Shown: in pieces, positions 8,650-18,403 of the stretch
Numbering within the stretch: position 1 is the stretch's first letter
Layout: the number at the start of each line of letters is the position of its first letter
Assembly: GCF_002925905.1 (NCBI RefSeq)
Contig: NZ_PRDB01000007.1
Coordinates: 124,001-188,000 of the forward strand
Length of the DNA: 64,000 bases
From: Klebsiella michiganensis
Lineage (GTDB): Bacteria > Pseudomonadota > Gammaproteobacteria > Enterobacterales > Enterobacteriaceae
Direction: 5' to 3'
Notes under the pieces: model-generated
Database searches by the model: none
What the model saw: the letters and a program-made list of their open reading frames with translations, nothing else
What the model was told of the DNA's origin: nothing
Program-made: the position numbers and the translations under genes

Positions 8650-9576
8650 ATGAGTAATGCATTCGTACAACAAGATGCTGTGCAACATTTATTGCGTGAA
8701 AGTGCGGGTTTAAATGCAACCGGCGGTGACGAGCGTTTTAAAATGATTGTTCATCGTCTGCTGGAAAACCTCTGCACGCTGATTGATGACTATAACGTCA
8801 CTGAAGAAGAGTTCTGGCATGCGGTGAATTATCTGCATGAATTAGGCGGCCGCCAGGAAGCGGCACTGCTGGCGGCGGGCCTCGGCCTTGAACACTTCCT
8901 CGACCTGCGCCAGGACGCGATTGATGCCGCAGCGCAGCGGGAAACCGGCACCCCTCGTACCATTGAAGGCCCGCTGTACGTGGCGAATGCGCCGCTGGCA
9001 GACGGACATACCCGCATGGATGATGGTAAAGATGCGGGGGAGGTGATGTGGCTTTATGGCCAGGTTCGCGACACCCAGGGCCACCCGGTAGCTAACGCTA
9101 TCGTTGATATCTGGCATGCCAATACCCTCGGGAACTACTCTTTCTTCGATCAAAGCCAGAGTGAATATAATCTGCGTCGCCGCATTCGTACCGGCGCCGA
9201 TGGCTGCTATAGCGTGCGCAGCATTCTGCCATCCGGCTACGGCTGCCCGCCGGATGGGCCAACGCAAAAACTCCTTGACCAGCTGGGGCGTCACGGTAAT
9301 CGTCCGGCGCATATCCACTTCTTCGTTTCCGCGCCGGGTCATAAACATTTGACCAGCCAAATCAATCTCAACGGCGACAAATACCTGTGGGATGATTTCG
9401 CGTTCGCTACCCGCGACGGCCTGATTGCCGATCCGGTAAAAGTCAGCGACCGCGAGCTTATTCAGCGGCGTGAGCTGGAAGGTGAACATACCGAAGTGCG
9501 CTTTGATTTTACTCTGTGTAAAGCGCTTAACGCCGATGAAGAACACCGCGGTACGCGCCTGCGCGCGCAGGAGTAA
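8650..9576 (+). CDS. catA: Catechol 1,2-dioxygenase
   Basis: Intradiol ring-cleaving non-haem Fe(III) enzyme that converts catechol to cis,cis-muconate. It has 308 residues, close to the usual 311. The four iron ligands are visible: Tyr163 (GNYSFF), Tyr197 (PSGYG), His221 and His223 (PAHIHFF). The N-terminal helical dimer zipper occupies about residues 1-100. The start at 8650 is favoured because it gives the usual N-terminus (MSNAFVQQDA). It follows catC by 70 bp and precedes benA by about 105 bp; the sequence before benA (GGCCAGGCCGTGGTCGGAG region) might hold a weak hairpin but nothing clear. Confidence 0.95.
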   Translation: MSNAFVQQDAVQHLLRESAGLNATGGDERFKMIVHRLLENLCTLIDDYNVTEEEFWHAVNYLHELGGRQEAALLAAGLGLEHFLDLRQDAIDAAAQRETGTPRTIEGPLYVANAPLADGHTRMDDGKDAGEVMWLYGQVRDTQGHPVANAIVDIWHANTLGNYSFFDQSQSEYNLRRRIRTGADGCYSVRSILPSGYGCPPDGPTQKLLDQLGRHGNRPAHIHFFVSAPGHKHLTSQINLNGDKYLWDDFAFATRDGLIADPVKVSDRELIQRRELEGEHTEVRFDFTLCKALNADEEHRGTRLRAQE

Positions 9577-9681
9577 CGCGCGGCGTTAATTCTCTTCTCC
9601 GGCCAGGCCGTGGTCGGAGAATAAAGCGAAATTGCGACTTCACCGTTTTTCTATTCCTGAATTATGCAGGAGGGCCGACTC

Positions 9682-11064
9682 ATGCAAAAAATGTTCACCA
9701 CATTAAAAGATAAAATCAACAATGCATTAATTGTTGATCGTGAAAAACATATTTATCGCTGCCATCGCTCAATATTTACCGATCCGCAGCTATTTGATTT
9801 TGAAATGAAGCATATTTTTGAAGGGAATTGGCTGTTCCTTGCTCATGAAAGCCAGATTGCGCAGCCTGGAGATTATTACACCCTGACCCTTGGGCGCCAG
9901 CCGGTAATAATAACGCGCGATAAAAAGAACGAACTACATGCGCTAATTAACAGCTGCGCCCATCGCGGGGCGATGCTATGTCGTCGCAAAACCGGTAATA
10001 AAAGTTCATTTACCTGTCCGTTTCACGGCTGGACGTTCAGTAATAACGGCAAGCTTTTAAAAGCCAAAGATGAAAGTACCGGCGGTTACCCGGAGACTTT
10101 CAAGCATGAAGGCTCCCACGACTTAAAGAAGCTGCCGAGGTTTCAATCCTATCGCGGCTTCCTGTTCGGCAGCCTGAATGCCGATGTGCAGCCGCTGGAG
10201 GCGTACCTGGGCGAAACCTGCAAAATTATCGACCTGATCGTGGACCAGGCGCCGGAAGGGCTGGAGGTGCTTAACGGATCGTCGAGCTATGTATACGAAG
10301 GCAACTGGAAGCTAGGGGCGGAAAACGGTGCTGACGGCTATCACGTTAGCGTGGTCCACTGGAACTACGCTTCCACCATGTCGCGCCGCAACTACGAAGC
10401 GGAAGGGACGCACGCGGTAGACGCAAACGGCTGGTCGAAAAGCGTCGGCGGCGGTTACGGCTTTGATAATGGGCATATGCTGCTGTGGACCCGGGTGCTG
10501 AACCCGGAAGTGCGGCCGGTCTACGAACATCGTGAACGGCTGCAGGCGGAATTCGGCGAGTCTCGCGCCGGGCAGATGGTCAACGAAACGCGCAACCTGT
10601 GCCTCTATCCAAACGTCTACCTGATGGATCAGTTTTCGACGCAGATCCGCGTGATACGCCCCATCGCGGTGGATAAAACCGAAGTCACCATCTGGTGCTT
10701 TGCGCCGAAGGGCGAATCTGACCAGGCGCGGGCGCTGCGTATTCGCCAGTATGAGGACTTTTTTAACGTCAGCGGCATGGGAACGCCTGACGATCTGGAA
10801 GAGTTCAGCGCCTGCCAGCGCGGCTATCTCGGGGAAAATCTCGCATGGAGCGACCTCAGCCGCGGGGCGCTACATTGGGTCGATGGTCCGGACGAACACG
10901 CCCGGCAGGCCGGCTTGCGGCCGCTGCTGAGCGGCGTGAAATCGGAAGACGAAGCTTTGTATATCGCCCACCATCATCACTGGCAAAACGTGATGCTGGC
11001 GGCGCTGGAAGCAGAGCAGCGGCGTTACGAGCAGTCGATCACACAACGCGTGGAGGTGGTCTGA
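9682..11064 (+). CDS. benA: Benzoate 1,2-dioxygenase large (alpha) subunit
   Basis: Catalytic subunit of the Rieske dioxygenase that turns benzoate plus O2 and NADH into the cis-1,2-dihydrodiol. It has 460 residues. The Rieske [2Fe-2S] ligands are Cys92, His94, Cys112 and His115 (CAHRG and CPFHGW). The mononuclear iron site contains Asp218, His221 and His226 in the sequence ADGYHVSVVHW. The start at 9682 has AGGAGGG 8 bases upstream. It overlaps benB by one base (TGATG). Toluate dioxygenase (XylX) is the nearest alternative; chromosomal linkage to catBCA and benD favours benzoate. Confidence 0.95.
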   Translation: MQKMFTTLKDKINNALIVDREKHIYRCHRSIFTDPQLFDFEMKHIFEGNWLFLAHESQIAQPGDYYTLTLGRQPVIITRDKKNELHALINSCAHRGAMLCRRKTGNKSSFTCPFHGWTFSNNGKLLKAKDESTGGYPETFKHEGSHDLKKLPRFQSYRGFLFGSLNADVQPLEAYLGETCKIIDLIVDQAPEGLEVLNGSSSYVYEGNWKLGAENGADGYHVSVVHWNYASTMSRRNYEAEGTHAVDANGWSKSVGGGYGFDNGHMLLWTRVLNPEVRPVYEHRERLQAEFGESRAGQMVNETRNLCLYPNVYLMDQFSTQIRVIRPIAVDKTEVTIWCFAPKGESDQARALRIRQYEDFFNVSGMGTPDDLEEFSACQRGYLGENLAWSDLSRGALHWVDGPDEHARQAGLRPLLSGVKSEDEALYIAHHHHWQNVMLAALEAEQRRYEQSITQRVEVV

Positions 11065-11549
11065 TGCTCACTCTCGAACAGGTTCGCCAGTTTCTCTATT
11101 ACGAAGCCCGCCTGCTTGACGACCGCCTGTGGGATGAGTGGCTGAACTGCTACAGTCCACAGGTGGTGTACTGGATGCCCGCCTGGGGGGATGACGACAA
11201 GCTCACCCGCGATCCTCAGCGTGAAATTTCGCTGATCTATTACCCGAGCCGCGACGGCCTCGAAGACCGGGTTTACCGCATCAAAACCGAGCGCTCAGGG
11301 GCCAGCACCCCGGAACCGCGCACCACCCATATGATCGGCAACGTTGAACTGCTTGGCGAAACCGAACAGGGCATGGAAGTACGCTACAGCTGGGTCACCT
11401 ACTGTCACCGGTATCAGCAGACGGATACCTGGTTTGGTTCGACCTGCTGCACGCTGAGTGAGAACGCCGGCAAACCGCAAATCATTCGTAAAACCGTGCG
11501 CCTGAATAACGATTACATCCGTCAGGTGATTGACGTTTACCATATTTAA
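11064..11549 (+). CDS. benB: Benzoate 1,2-dioxygenase small (beta) subunit
   Basis: Structural beta subunit of the alpha3beta3 benzoate dioxygenase. It has 161 residues, a normal length, with the family pattern YYEARLLDDRLWDEWL and a terminal RKTVRLNNDYIRQVIDVYHI. The ATG at 11064 shares a base with the benA stop codon, which implies translational coupling and equal subunit supply. A longer open frame upstream lies inside benA and is not used. Confidence 0.95.
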   Translation: MLTLEQVRQFLYYEARLLDDRLWDEWLNCYSPQVVYWMPAWGDDDKLTRDPQREISLIYYPSRDGLEDRVYRIKTERSGASTPEPRTTHMIGNVELLGETEQGMEVRYSWVTYCHRYQQTDTWFGSTCCTLSENAGKPQIIRKTVRLNNDYIRQVIDVYHI

Positions 11550-11558
11550 GAGGCACTT

Positions 11559-12575
11559 ATGACCTTTAATATTGCGCTCAATTTTGAAGACGGCATCACC
11601 CGCTTTATTCAGTGTAACGCCGGGGAGAAAGTTCTCGATGCCGCCTATCGTCAGCAGGTCAATCTGCCGATGGATTGTTCGGACGGCGTTTGCGGCACCT
11701 GCAAGTGCCGCTGCGTCAGCGGCGAATATGGCCTGGGCGATGAGTTTCTTGAAGAGGCGCTCAGCGAAGAGGAAGCCGCAGAGCGCCAGGTGCTGACCTG
11801 CCAGATGGTGCCAACCAGCGATTGCGTCATTGATGTACCGGCGGCGGCAGCCCGCTGCAAAACCGCGCTGGCGAGCGTGGGCGCGACGGTGAAAGCGGTC
11901 AATCTCCTGTCTGACACCGCCATTGAGCTGGCAATCGTGCTGGATGAACCGCTGGACTTCCTGGCGGGTCAGTACATCAATATTCAGGTTCCCGGAACGC
12001 CGCAGGTTCGCGCCTATTCGTTTAGCTCCCTGCCGGGCTCGCGTGAGGGGAGCTTCCTGATTCGTAACGTGCCCGGTGGATTGATGAGTCAGTGGCTGAC
12101 GCAGCGGGCCATCCCCGGCGATCGTCTGACGCTAAGCGGCCCGATGGGCAGTTTTTATCTGCGCGGCGGCGAGCGTCCGCTGCTACTGCTGGCGGGGGGC
12201 ACCGGCTTAGCGCCGCTGCTATCAATGCTACAAACGCTGGCCAGCCAGCGCAGCACCCGCCCCATCACCTTGCTCTATGGCGTGACCCGCGACGGCGATC
12301 TGGTGAAAACTGACGAGCTTGAGGCGTTTACCTGTCAGCTTCCCGCGTATCGCTGGCTGCCGGTGGTTGCCGATGCGCAAAGCCAATGCCCACAGCGCGG
12401 TTTTGTTACCGAACATCTTAATGACGCAATACTCAACAACGGGGATGTGGATATCTATCTGTGCGGGCCCCCACCGATGGTCAATGCGGTAGCCACGGCG
12501 CTGCGCGAGAGAGGAATTTCGCCGTCGGGGTTCTGGTATGAAAAATTTATCGCCAGCCAGAGCGCGGCGGCATAA
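11559..12575 (+). CDS. benC: Benzoate dioxygenase electron-transfer component (ferredoxin-NADH reductase)
   Basis: Passes electrons from NADH through FAD and a plant-type [2Fe-2S] cluster to BenA. It has 338 residues. The N-terminal ferredoxin domain has Cys40, Cys45, Cys48 and Cys81 as cluster ligands. The FAD-binding motif RAYSFSS is near residue 150, the NAD-binding segment LLAGGTGLAPLLSML follows near residue 210, and a CGPPPMV motif is near the C-terminus. It begins 9 bp after benB with an AGAGGCACTT spacer and ends 9 bp before benD. Confidence 0.95.
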   Translation: MTFNIALNFEDGITRFIQCNAGEKVLDAAYRQQVNLPMDCSDGVCGTCKCRCVSGEYGLGDEFLEEALSEEEAAERQVLTCQMVPTSDCVIDVPAAAARCKTALASVGATVKAVNLLSDTAIELAIVLDEPLDFLAGQYINIQVPGTPQVRAYSFSSLPGSREGSFLIRNVPGGLMSQWLTQRAIPGDRLTLSGPMGSFYLRGGERPLLLLAGGTGLAPLLSMLQTLASQRSTRPITLLYGVTRDGDLVKTDELEAFTCQLPAYRWLPVVADAQSQCPQRGFVTEHLNDAILNNGDVDIYLCGPPPMVNAVATALRERGISPSGFWYEKFIASQSAAA

Positions 12576-12584
12576 GGAGCAACG

Positions 12585-13358
12585 ATGCGATTTAACCATA
12601 AAGTTGTGGCCATTACCGGCGCCGCGCAGGGGATTGGCCGACAGACCGCAGAGCAAGCGGCGCGTGAGGGCGCGCGGCTGCTGTTGATTGACCGCTCTCG
12701 CTATGTTCATGAACTGGCGGCGGCGCTGAACGACGCCGGTAGCCAGGCGCTGGCGCTGGAAGCCGATCTTGAACAATGGGAAAGCACCGAGCGGGCTTTT
12801 GCCGACGGCGTGGCCCATTTTGGCCACCTGGATGTATTAATTAACAACGTCGGCGGCACCATTTGGGCGCGGCCGTTCGCGGAATATCAGCCGGAGCAGA
12901 TAGAGAAGGAGATTCGCCGCTCGCTGTTTCCGACCCTGTGGGGCTGTCGGGCTGCGCTACCGTGGATGCTGAAGCAGGGCAAAGGCAGTATCGTTAATAT
13001 TTCGTCGGTGGCGACGGCGGGCGTGAATCGGGTGCCTTATTCCGCAGCGAAAGGCGGCGTTAATGCGCTGACCCGTTCGCTAGCCCTTGAATATAGCGCA
13101 AACGGGATCCGCATTAACGCCGTGGCGCCGGGGGGCACCGAGGCGCCTGCGCGCCGGACGCCGCGGAATGAGGAGCTGCCGTCGGCGCAGGAGCAGGCGT
13201 GGTATCAGCAGGTGGTCGATCAGACGGTGGCCAGCAGCCTGATGCATCGCTACGGTACGCTGGCGGAGCAGGCCAATGCCATCCTGTTTCTCGCCAGCGA
13301 TGAGGCCAGCTATATCACAGGCGTGACGCTGCCGGTCGCCGGCGGCGATCTCGGTTAG
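12585..13358 (+). CDS. benD: Benzoate cis-diol dehydrogenase (SDR)
   Basis: Short-chain dehydrogenase that oxidises and decarboxylates the benzoate dihydrodiol to catechol, making NADH. It has 257 residues. The cofactor motif TGAAQGIG is at 11-18 and NNVG at 87-90, and the catalytic residues Ser140, Tyr152 and Lys156 lie in YSAAK context. It closes the cat-ben gene run. Its stop codon overlaps the stop of the convergent yddG by four bases, with no room for a separate terminator. No benzoate permease (benK/benE) or benR follows, so uptake must be encoded elsewhere. Confidence 0.94.
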   Translation: MRFNHKVVAITGAAQGIGRQTAEQAAREGARLLLIDRSRYVHELAAALNDAGSQALALEADLEQWESTERAFADGVAHFGHLDVLINNVGGTIWARPFAEYQPEQIEKEIRRSLFPTLWGCRAALPWMLKQGKGSIVNISSVATAGVNRVPYSAAKGGVNALTRSLALEYSANGIRINAVAPGGTEAPARRTPRNEELPSAQEQAWYQQVVDQTVASSLMHRYGTLAEQANAILFLASDEASYITGVTLPVAGGDLG

Positions 13359-14233
13359 CGCCGGGTCGCCTGCCAGCAAAGCAGGGAGCCGGCGCACACC
13401 ATTCCGGCTCCCTGCCAGAACGACCACGACAGCGCGGCGCTGAGCAGTGCCGCCGCCAGCGCCGAGGAGAGCACCGGCGTAAAGTAGGAGGCGGCGGCCA
13501 GCAGGCTGACGTTGCCGTGCAGGATCCCGACGTTCCACGCCGCGTAGCCTAATCCCAGAGCAACGGACAGCGCGATCAGTTTGGCTATCACCGGCCAGCT
13601 AAAGACCATGGGCGGCTGTTCGCTGAACAGGAACTTTAGCCACAGGGTCAGGGCGGTAAGCAGAACAAAAAGGGTAATCCCGTTTTTGCCCTTCGCGTAT
13701 TTAGCGGTGACCGTGCAGTAGGCCGCCCAGATAAACGCGCCGATGAACGCCAGAATATAGCTCAGCGGGCTGGAAACCACGTTGCGGATAATTTCATCTA
13801 CATTCAGACCATGCTCACCGCCTAATACCCAGGTGACGCCGAATAAAGCGAGAAATAATCCCGGAATAACCAACCAGCTGCTTTTTTGGCCGTTAAACAG
13901 AATGGCGAATAAAATCGTCAGGCTGGGCCACAGATAATTAACCATGCCCACTTCAATAGCCTGCTGGCGGCTACCGGCTAATCCGACCGACAGCGCCAGG
14001 CAAATTTCATAGCTGACGAACAGCAGGCTCCCTGCCAGTAAATAGGGGCGAGGGATCTGACGTATTTGCGGGAAGCCGACGGTAAAGATCAGCAAAAGGC
14101 CGCTCAGGCTGTAGATCATCGCCGCGCCGCCCACCGGACCAAGCCCTTCGCTTACGCCACGAATCAGCCCGACCATGGTGCTCCACAAGACGATAGCGGC
14201 CAATCCAATGAGCGTGGCTCTCTTCTTCTCCAT
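13355..14233 (-). CDS. yddG: Aromatic amino acid/metabolite exporter YddG
   Basis: Drug/metabolite transporter (EamA type) of the inner membrane with ten predicted helices; E. coli YddG exports aromatic amino acids and related compounds. It has 292 residues and starts MEKKRATLIGLAAIVLWSTMVG. The two EamA repeats are visible, the second beginning near SSPLSYILAFIGAFIWAAY. As in E. coli it lies just upstream of, and divergent from, fdnG. It may have a direct partner in the adjacent aromatic pathway, but its position here is the ancestral one, so that link is only suggestive. Confidence 0.9.
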   Translation of the reverse strand: MEKKRATLIGLAAIVLWSTMVGLIRGVSEGLGPVGGAAMIYSLSGLLLIFTVGFPQIRQIPRPYLLAGSLLFVSYEICLALSVGLAGSRQQAIEVGMVNYLWPSLTILFAILFNGQKSSWLVIPGLFLALFGVTWVLGGEHGLNVDEIIRNVVSSPLSYILAFIGAFIWAAYCTVTAKYAKGKNGITLFVLLTALTLWLKFLFSEQPPMVFSWPVIAKLIALSVALGLGYAAWNVGILHGNVSLLAAASYFTPVLSSALAAALLSAALSWSFWQGAGMVCAGSLLCWQATRR

Positions 14234-14377
14234 ATTTAACCTGATGTTGGTTCAAACGCAGTCGGGTTTTATAACACTTTTTTTTCGCTTCCGGGGGATA
14301 TTTTCCTCCGCGCTTAATCCCAATGGAGTAACGAAATTCAACGTGGCTGACTATTAAGGGGTCATGGGTTCAGGACA

Positions 14378-14391
14378 TTGATTTGACGCAA
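14378..14391 (+). promoter_or_regulatory. FNR-like half-palindrome upstream of fdnG
   Basis: TTGAT-TTGA-CGCAA matches the FNR consensus TTGAT-N4-ATCAA fully in the left half and in three of five bases in the right. It is about 70 bp upstream of the fdnG start, a fitting place for anaerobic activation as known for E. coli fdnG. NarL sites could not be assigned with confidence. Confidence 0.4.
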
Positions 14392-14459
14392 ATAAAACAG
14401 GGTTATTGCTGTTAATTTCCACTCCCGCAATGAATAAACATCCCGCATGGAGGGGAACA

Positions 14460-17400
14460 ATGGACGTCAGCCGCAGAAAGTTTTTTAAAATCTGCGCAGG
14501 CGGTATGGCCGGAACAACAGCCGCTGCATTGGGTTTTGCGCCCAAAATGGCCCTGGCTCAGGCGCGTAATTACAAATTGCTGCGCGCCAAAGAGATCCGC
14601 AACACCTGCACATACTGCTCCGTGGGCTGCGGGCTATTAATGTATAGCCTGGGCGACGGCGCGAAAAACGCGAAAGAAGCGATTTACCACATTGAAGGTG
14701 ACCCGGATCATCCGGTGAGCCGCGGCGCGCTGTGCCCGAAAGGCGCGGGGCTGCTTGACTATGTTCATAGCGACAACCGCCTGCGCTATCCGCAGTACCG
14801 CGCGCCGGGTTCGGATACATGGCAGCGCATCTCCTGGGATGACGCGTTTACCCGCATCGCCAAACTGATGAAAGCCGACCGCGACGCCAATTTTATTGAA
14901 AAGAACGAACAGGGCGTGACGGTTAACCGCTGGCTGTCCACCGGGATGTTATGTGCCTCTGCGGCCAGTAATGAAACCGGCATGCTGACGCAAAAATTTG
15001 TGCGCTCCCTCGGCATGCTGGCGGTAGACAACCAGGCGCGCGTCTGACACGGACCAACGGTAGCAAGTCTTGCTCCAACATTTGGTCGCGGTGCGATGAC
15101 CAACCACTGGGTTGATATCAAAAACGCTAACGTCGTGGTGGTGATGGGCGGTAACGCCGCCGAAGCCCATCCGGTGGGATTCCGCTGGGCGATGGAGGCG
15201 AAAAACAACAACGATGCGACGCTGATTGTCGTCGACCCGCGCTTTACGCGCACGGCGTCGGTGGCCGATATCTATGCGCCTATTCGCTCCGGCACGGACA
15301 TTACCTTCCTGTCCGGCGTGCTGCTGTACCTGATCGAAAATAACAAAATCAATGCCGAGTACGTTAAACACTACACCAACGCCAACCTGCTGGTGCGCGA
15401 CGATTTTGCCTTCGAAGATGGCCTGTTCAGCGGCTACGATGCCGAAAAGCGTCAGTACGATAAGTCTTCGTGGAACTATCAGTTCGACGAAAACGGCTAC
15501 GCCATGCGCGACGAGACGCTGCAGCATCCGCGCTGCGTCTGGAACCTGCTGAAGCAGCACGTTTCGCGCTATACGCCGGAGGTGGTGGAGAATATCTGCG
15601 GTACGCCAAAGGCGGACTTCCTCAAAGTGTGCGAAGTGCTGGCGTCAACCAGCGCGGCGGACCGAACCACCACCTTCCTTTACGCGCTGGGCTGGACGCA
15701 GCATACCGTCGGGGCGCAGAACATCCGTACCATGGCGATGATTCAGCTGCTGCTCGGCAATATGGGGATGGCGGGCGGCGGCGTCAACGCGCTGCGCGGG
15801 CACTCCAATATTCAGGGGCTAACCGATTTAGGCCTGCTCTCAACCAGCCTGCCGGGCTACCTGACGCTGCCGTCGGAACAGCAGACGGATCTGCAAAGCT
15901 ATCTCGCCGCCAATACGCCGAAGGCGACGCTGGCCGAACAGGTGAACTACTGGAGCAACTATCCGAAGTTCTTCGTCAGCCTGATGAAATCGTTCTACGG
16001 CGACGCGGCGCAAAAAGAGAACGACTGGGGCTTCCACTGGCTGCCGAAATGGGACCAGTCTTACGACGTTATCAAATATTTCAATATGATGGATAACGGC
16101 AACGTCACGGGCTATATCTGCCAGGGCTTCAATCCGGTGGCTTCGTTCCCGGACAAAAACAAGGTGGTCCGCAGCCTGAGCAAGCTGAAGTACATGGTGG
16201 TTATCGACCCGCTGGTAACCGAAACGTCGACCTTCTGGCAAAACCACGGCGAGTCGAACGATGTTGACCCGGCGGCGATTCAGACCGAAGTGTTCCGCCT
16301 GCCGTCCACCTGCTTCGCCGAAGAGGATGGTTCAATCGCCAACTCCGGGCGCTGGCTGCAGTGGCACTGGAAAGGCCAGGACGCGCCGGGCGAAGCGCGC
16401 AACGACGGCGAAATTCTGGCCGGCATTTACCACCGTCTGCGCGAGCTGTATCGCACCGAGGGCGGCAAAGGCGTCGAGCCGCTGCTGAAGATGGGGTGGC
16501 ACTACAAGCAGCCGGATCGTCCGGAATCAGAAGAGGTCGCGAAAGAGAACAACGGCTACGCGCTGGCGGATCTCTTCGACGCTAACGGCGCGCCGCTGGC
16601 GAAGAAGGGCCAGCTGTTGAACAGCTTCGCGCTGCTGCGCGATGACGGTACCACCGCGTCGTCCTGCTGGATCTATACCGGCAGCTGGACCGAGCAGGGC
16701 AACCAGATGGCCAACCGCGATAACGCCGATCCGTCAGGCCTCGGCAACACGCTCGGCTGGGCATGGGCGTGGCCGCTCAACCGGCGCGTGCTGTACAACC
16801 GCGCGTCGGCGGATATTAACGGCAAGCCGTGGGATGCGAAGCGGATGCTGATCCAGTGGAACGGCAGCAAGTGGGTTGGCAACGATATTCCGGACTTCAA
16901 TACCGCGCCGCCGGGCAGCAAAACCGGGCCGTTTATTATGCAGCCGGAAGGACTGGGGCGCCTGTTTGCCCTGAATAAGCTGGCGGAAGGTCCGTTCCCG
17001 GAACACTACGAGCCGATGGAAACGCCGCTTGGCACCAACCCGCTGCACCCGAACGTGGTCTCCAGCCCGGTGGTGCGCCTGTATGAAGAGGATGCCCTTC
17101 GTTTAGGTAAGAAGGATAAATTCCCGTACGTCGGCACCACCTATCGCCTGACCGAGCATTTTCATACCTGGACCAAGCATGCGCTGCTCAATGCGATTGC
17201 GCAGCCGGAACAGTTTGTCGAAATCAGCGAAGGTCTGGCGAAAGCGAAGGGGATTGCCAACGGCGATCGGGTGACGGTCAGCAGCAAGCGCGGCTTTATT
17301 CGCGCGGTAGCGGTGGTGACGCGTCGTCTGCAAACGCTCAACGTTAACGGCCAGCAGGTAGAAACCGTCGGGATCCCGCTGCACTGGGGTTTTGAAGGGG

Positions 17401-17507
17401 TAGCCCGCAAAGGTTACATCGCCAATACCCTGACGCCAAACGTCGGGGATTCCAACTCGCAAACGCCGGAGTACAAGGCGTTTCTGGTCAACATCGAGAA
17501 AGCGTAA
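14460..17507 (+). CDS. fdnG: Formate dehydrogenase-N alpha subunit, selenoprotein (TGA at 15045-15047 read as selenocysteine)
   Basis: Periplasmic molybdenum/selenium catalytic subunit that oxidises formate in nitrate-dependent respiration. The full product is 1,015 residues, equal to E. coli FdnG, only if the in-frame TGA at 15045 is decoded as selenocysteine 196, followed by His197; reading continues as [22 protein letters not shown] twin-arginine signal (SRRKFFK, residues 4-10) opens the protein. Cys50, Cys53, Cys57 and Cys92 bind a [4Fe-4S] cluster. A SECIS-type hairpin follows the TGA. GAGGGG precedes the ATG at 14460. Conventional gene callers would split this into two genes; the two halves are one selenoprotein. 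First gene of fdnGHI. Confidence 0.97.
15045..15090 (+). promoter_or_regulatory. Bacterial SECIS element in fdnG
   Basis: The UGA codon is followed within 40 bases by a hairpin whose upper stem is AGCAAG/CTTGCT with a T-containing apical turn (15062-15074). This is the position and shape of the SelB-binding hairpin in fdnG and fdhF. Outer pairing between CGGACCAA and TTGGTCG strengthens the stem. It directs selenocysteine insertion in place of termination. Confidence 0.85.
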
Positions 17508-17518
17508 GGAGCGAATGC

Positions 17519-18403
17519 ATGGCGATGGAAACCCAGGACATTATCAAACGCTCCGCCACCAACCCGATCACGCCCGCGCCGCGCGCGCGGGATTTTAAGG
17601 CGGAAGTGGCGAAGCTGATCGATGTCTCCTCCTGCGTAGGCTGTAAAGCCTGCCAGGTGGCCTGTTCCGAGTGGAACGATATCCGCGATGAGGTTGGGCA
17701 CTGCGTCGGGGTGTACGACAACCCCGCCGATCTGAGCGCCAAATCCTGGACGGTAATGCGCTTTAGCGAAACCGAACAGAACGGCAAGCTGGAGTGGCTG
17801 ATACGCAAAGACGGCTGCATGCACTGCGAGGACCCGGGCTGCCTGAAGGCGTGCCCGTCCGCCGGGGCGATTATTCAGTACGCTAACGGCATCGTCGACT
17901 TTCAGCAGGAGAACTGCATCGGCTGCGGCTACTGCATCGCCGGGTGCCCCTTTAACGTCCCGCGCCTCAATAAAGAGGATAACCGGGTCTATAAGTGCAC
18001 CCTGTGCGTTGACCGGGTCAGCGTCGGCCAGGAACCGGCCTGCGTGAAAACCTGCCCAACCGGCGCGATTCACTTCGGCAGCAAGAAAGAGATGCTGGAA
18101 GTGGCCAACGAGCGCGTGGAAAAGCTGAAGAAACGCGGCTATCCCCATGCCGGGGTGTATAACCCGCCGGGCGTCGGCGGCACCCACGTGATGTACGTGC
18201 TGCATCATGCGGACCAGCCGGAGCTGTACCACAACCTGCCGAAAGAGCCGCAGATCGATACGTCGATCAACCTGTGGAAAGGCGCGCTGAAGCCGCTCTC
18301 GGCGGTCGGGTTTATCGCCACCTTCGCCGGGCTGATTTATCACTACATCGGGATTGGGCCGAATAAAGAAGCGGATGACGATGAGGAGGAGCATGATGAG
18401 TAA
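17519..18403 (+). CDS. fdnH: Formate dehydrogenase-N iron-sulfur (beta) subunit
   Basis: Electron-transfer subunit carrying four [4Fe-4S] clusters from the FdnG active site to the cytochrome subunit. It has 294 residues as in E. coli. Four cysteine groups are visible: [11 protein letters not shown] (39-49), [26 protein letters not shown], and the CTLC...CVKTC group. A single C-terminal membrane helix ([18 protein letters not shown]) anchors it with its bulk in the periplasm, exported with FdnG through the Tat route. It starts 11 bp after fdnG and overlaps fdnI by 8 bases. Confidence 0.97.
   Translation: MAMETQDIIKRSATNPITPAPRARDFKAEVAKLIDVSSCVGCKACQVACSEWNDIRDEVGHCVGVYDNPADLSAKSWTVMRFSETEQNGKLEWLIRKDGCMHCEDPGCLKACPSAGAIIQYANGIVDFQQENCIGCGYCIAGCPFNVPRLNKEDNRVYKCTLCVDRVSVGQEPACVKTCPTGAIHFGSKKEMLEVANERVEKLKKRGYPHAGVYNPPGVGGTHVMYVLHHADQPELYHNLPKEPQIDTSINLWKGALKPLSAVGFIATFAGLIYHYIGIGPNKEADDDEEEHDE

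Noticed and set aside
13355-13358. Frameshift joining benD and yddG
   Set aside because: The genes are on opposite strands and both end normally; the four-base overlap is a convergent stop overlap.
15096-17507. Separate formate dehydrogenase gene starting at 15096
   Set aside because: It is the 3' part of fdnG after the selenocysteine TGA; the frame, SECIS hairpin and total length of 1,015 residues fit one gene.
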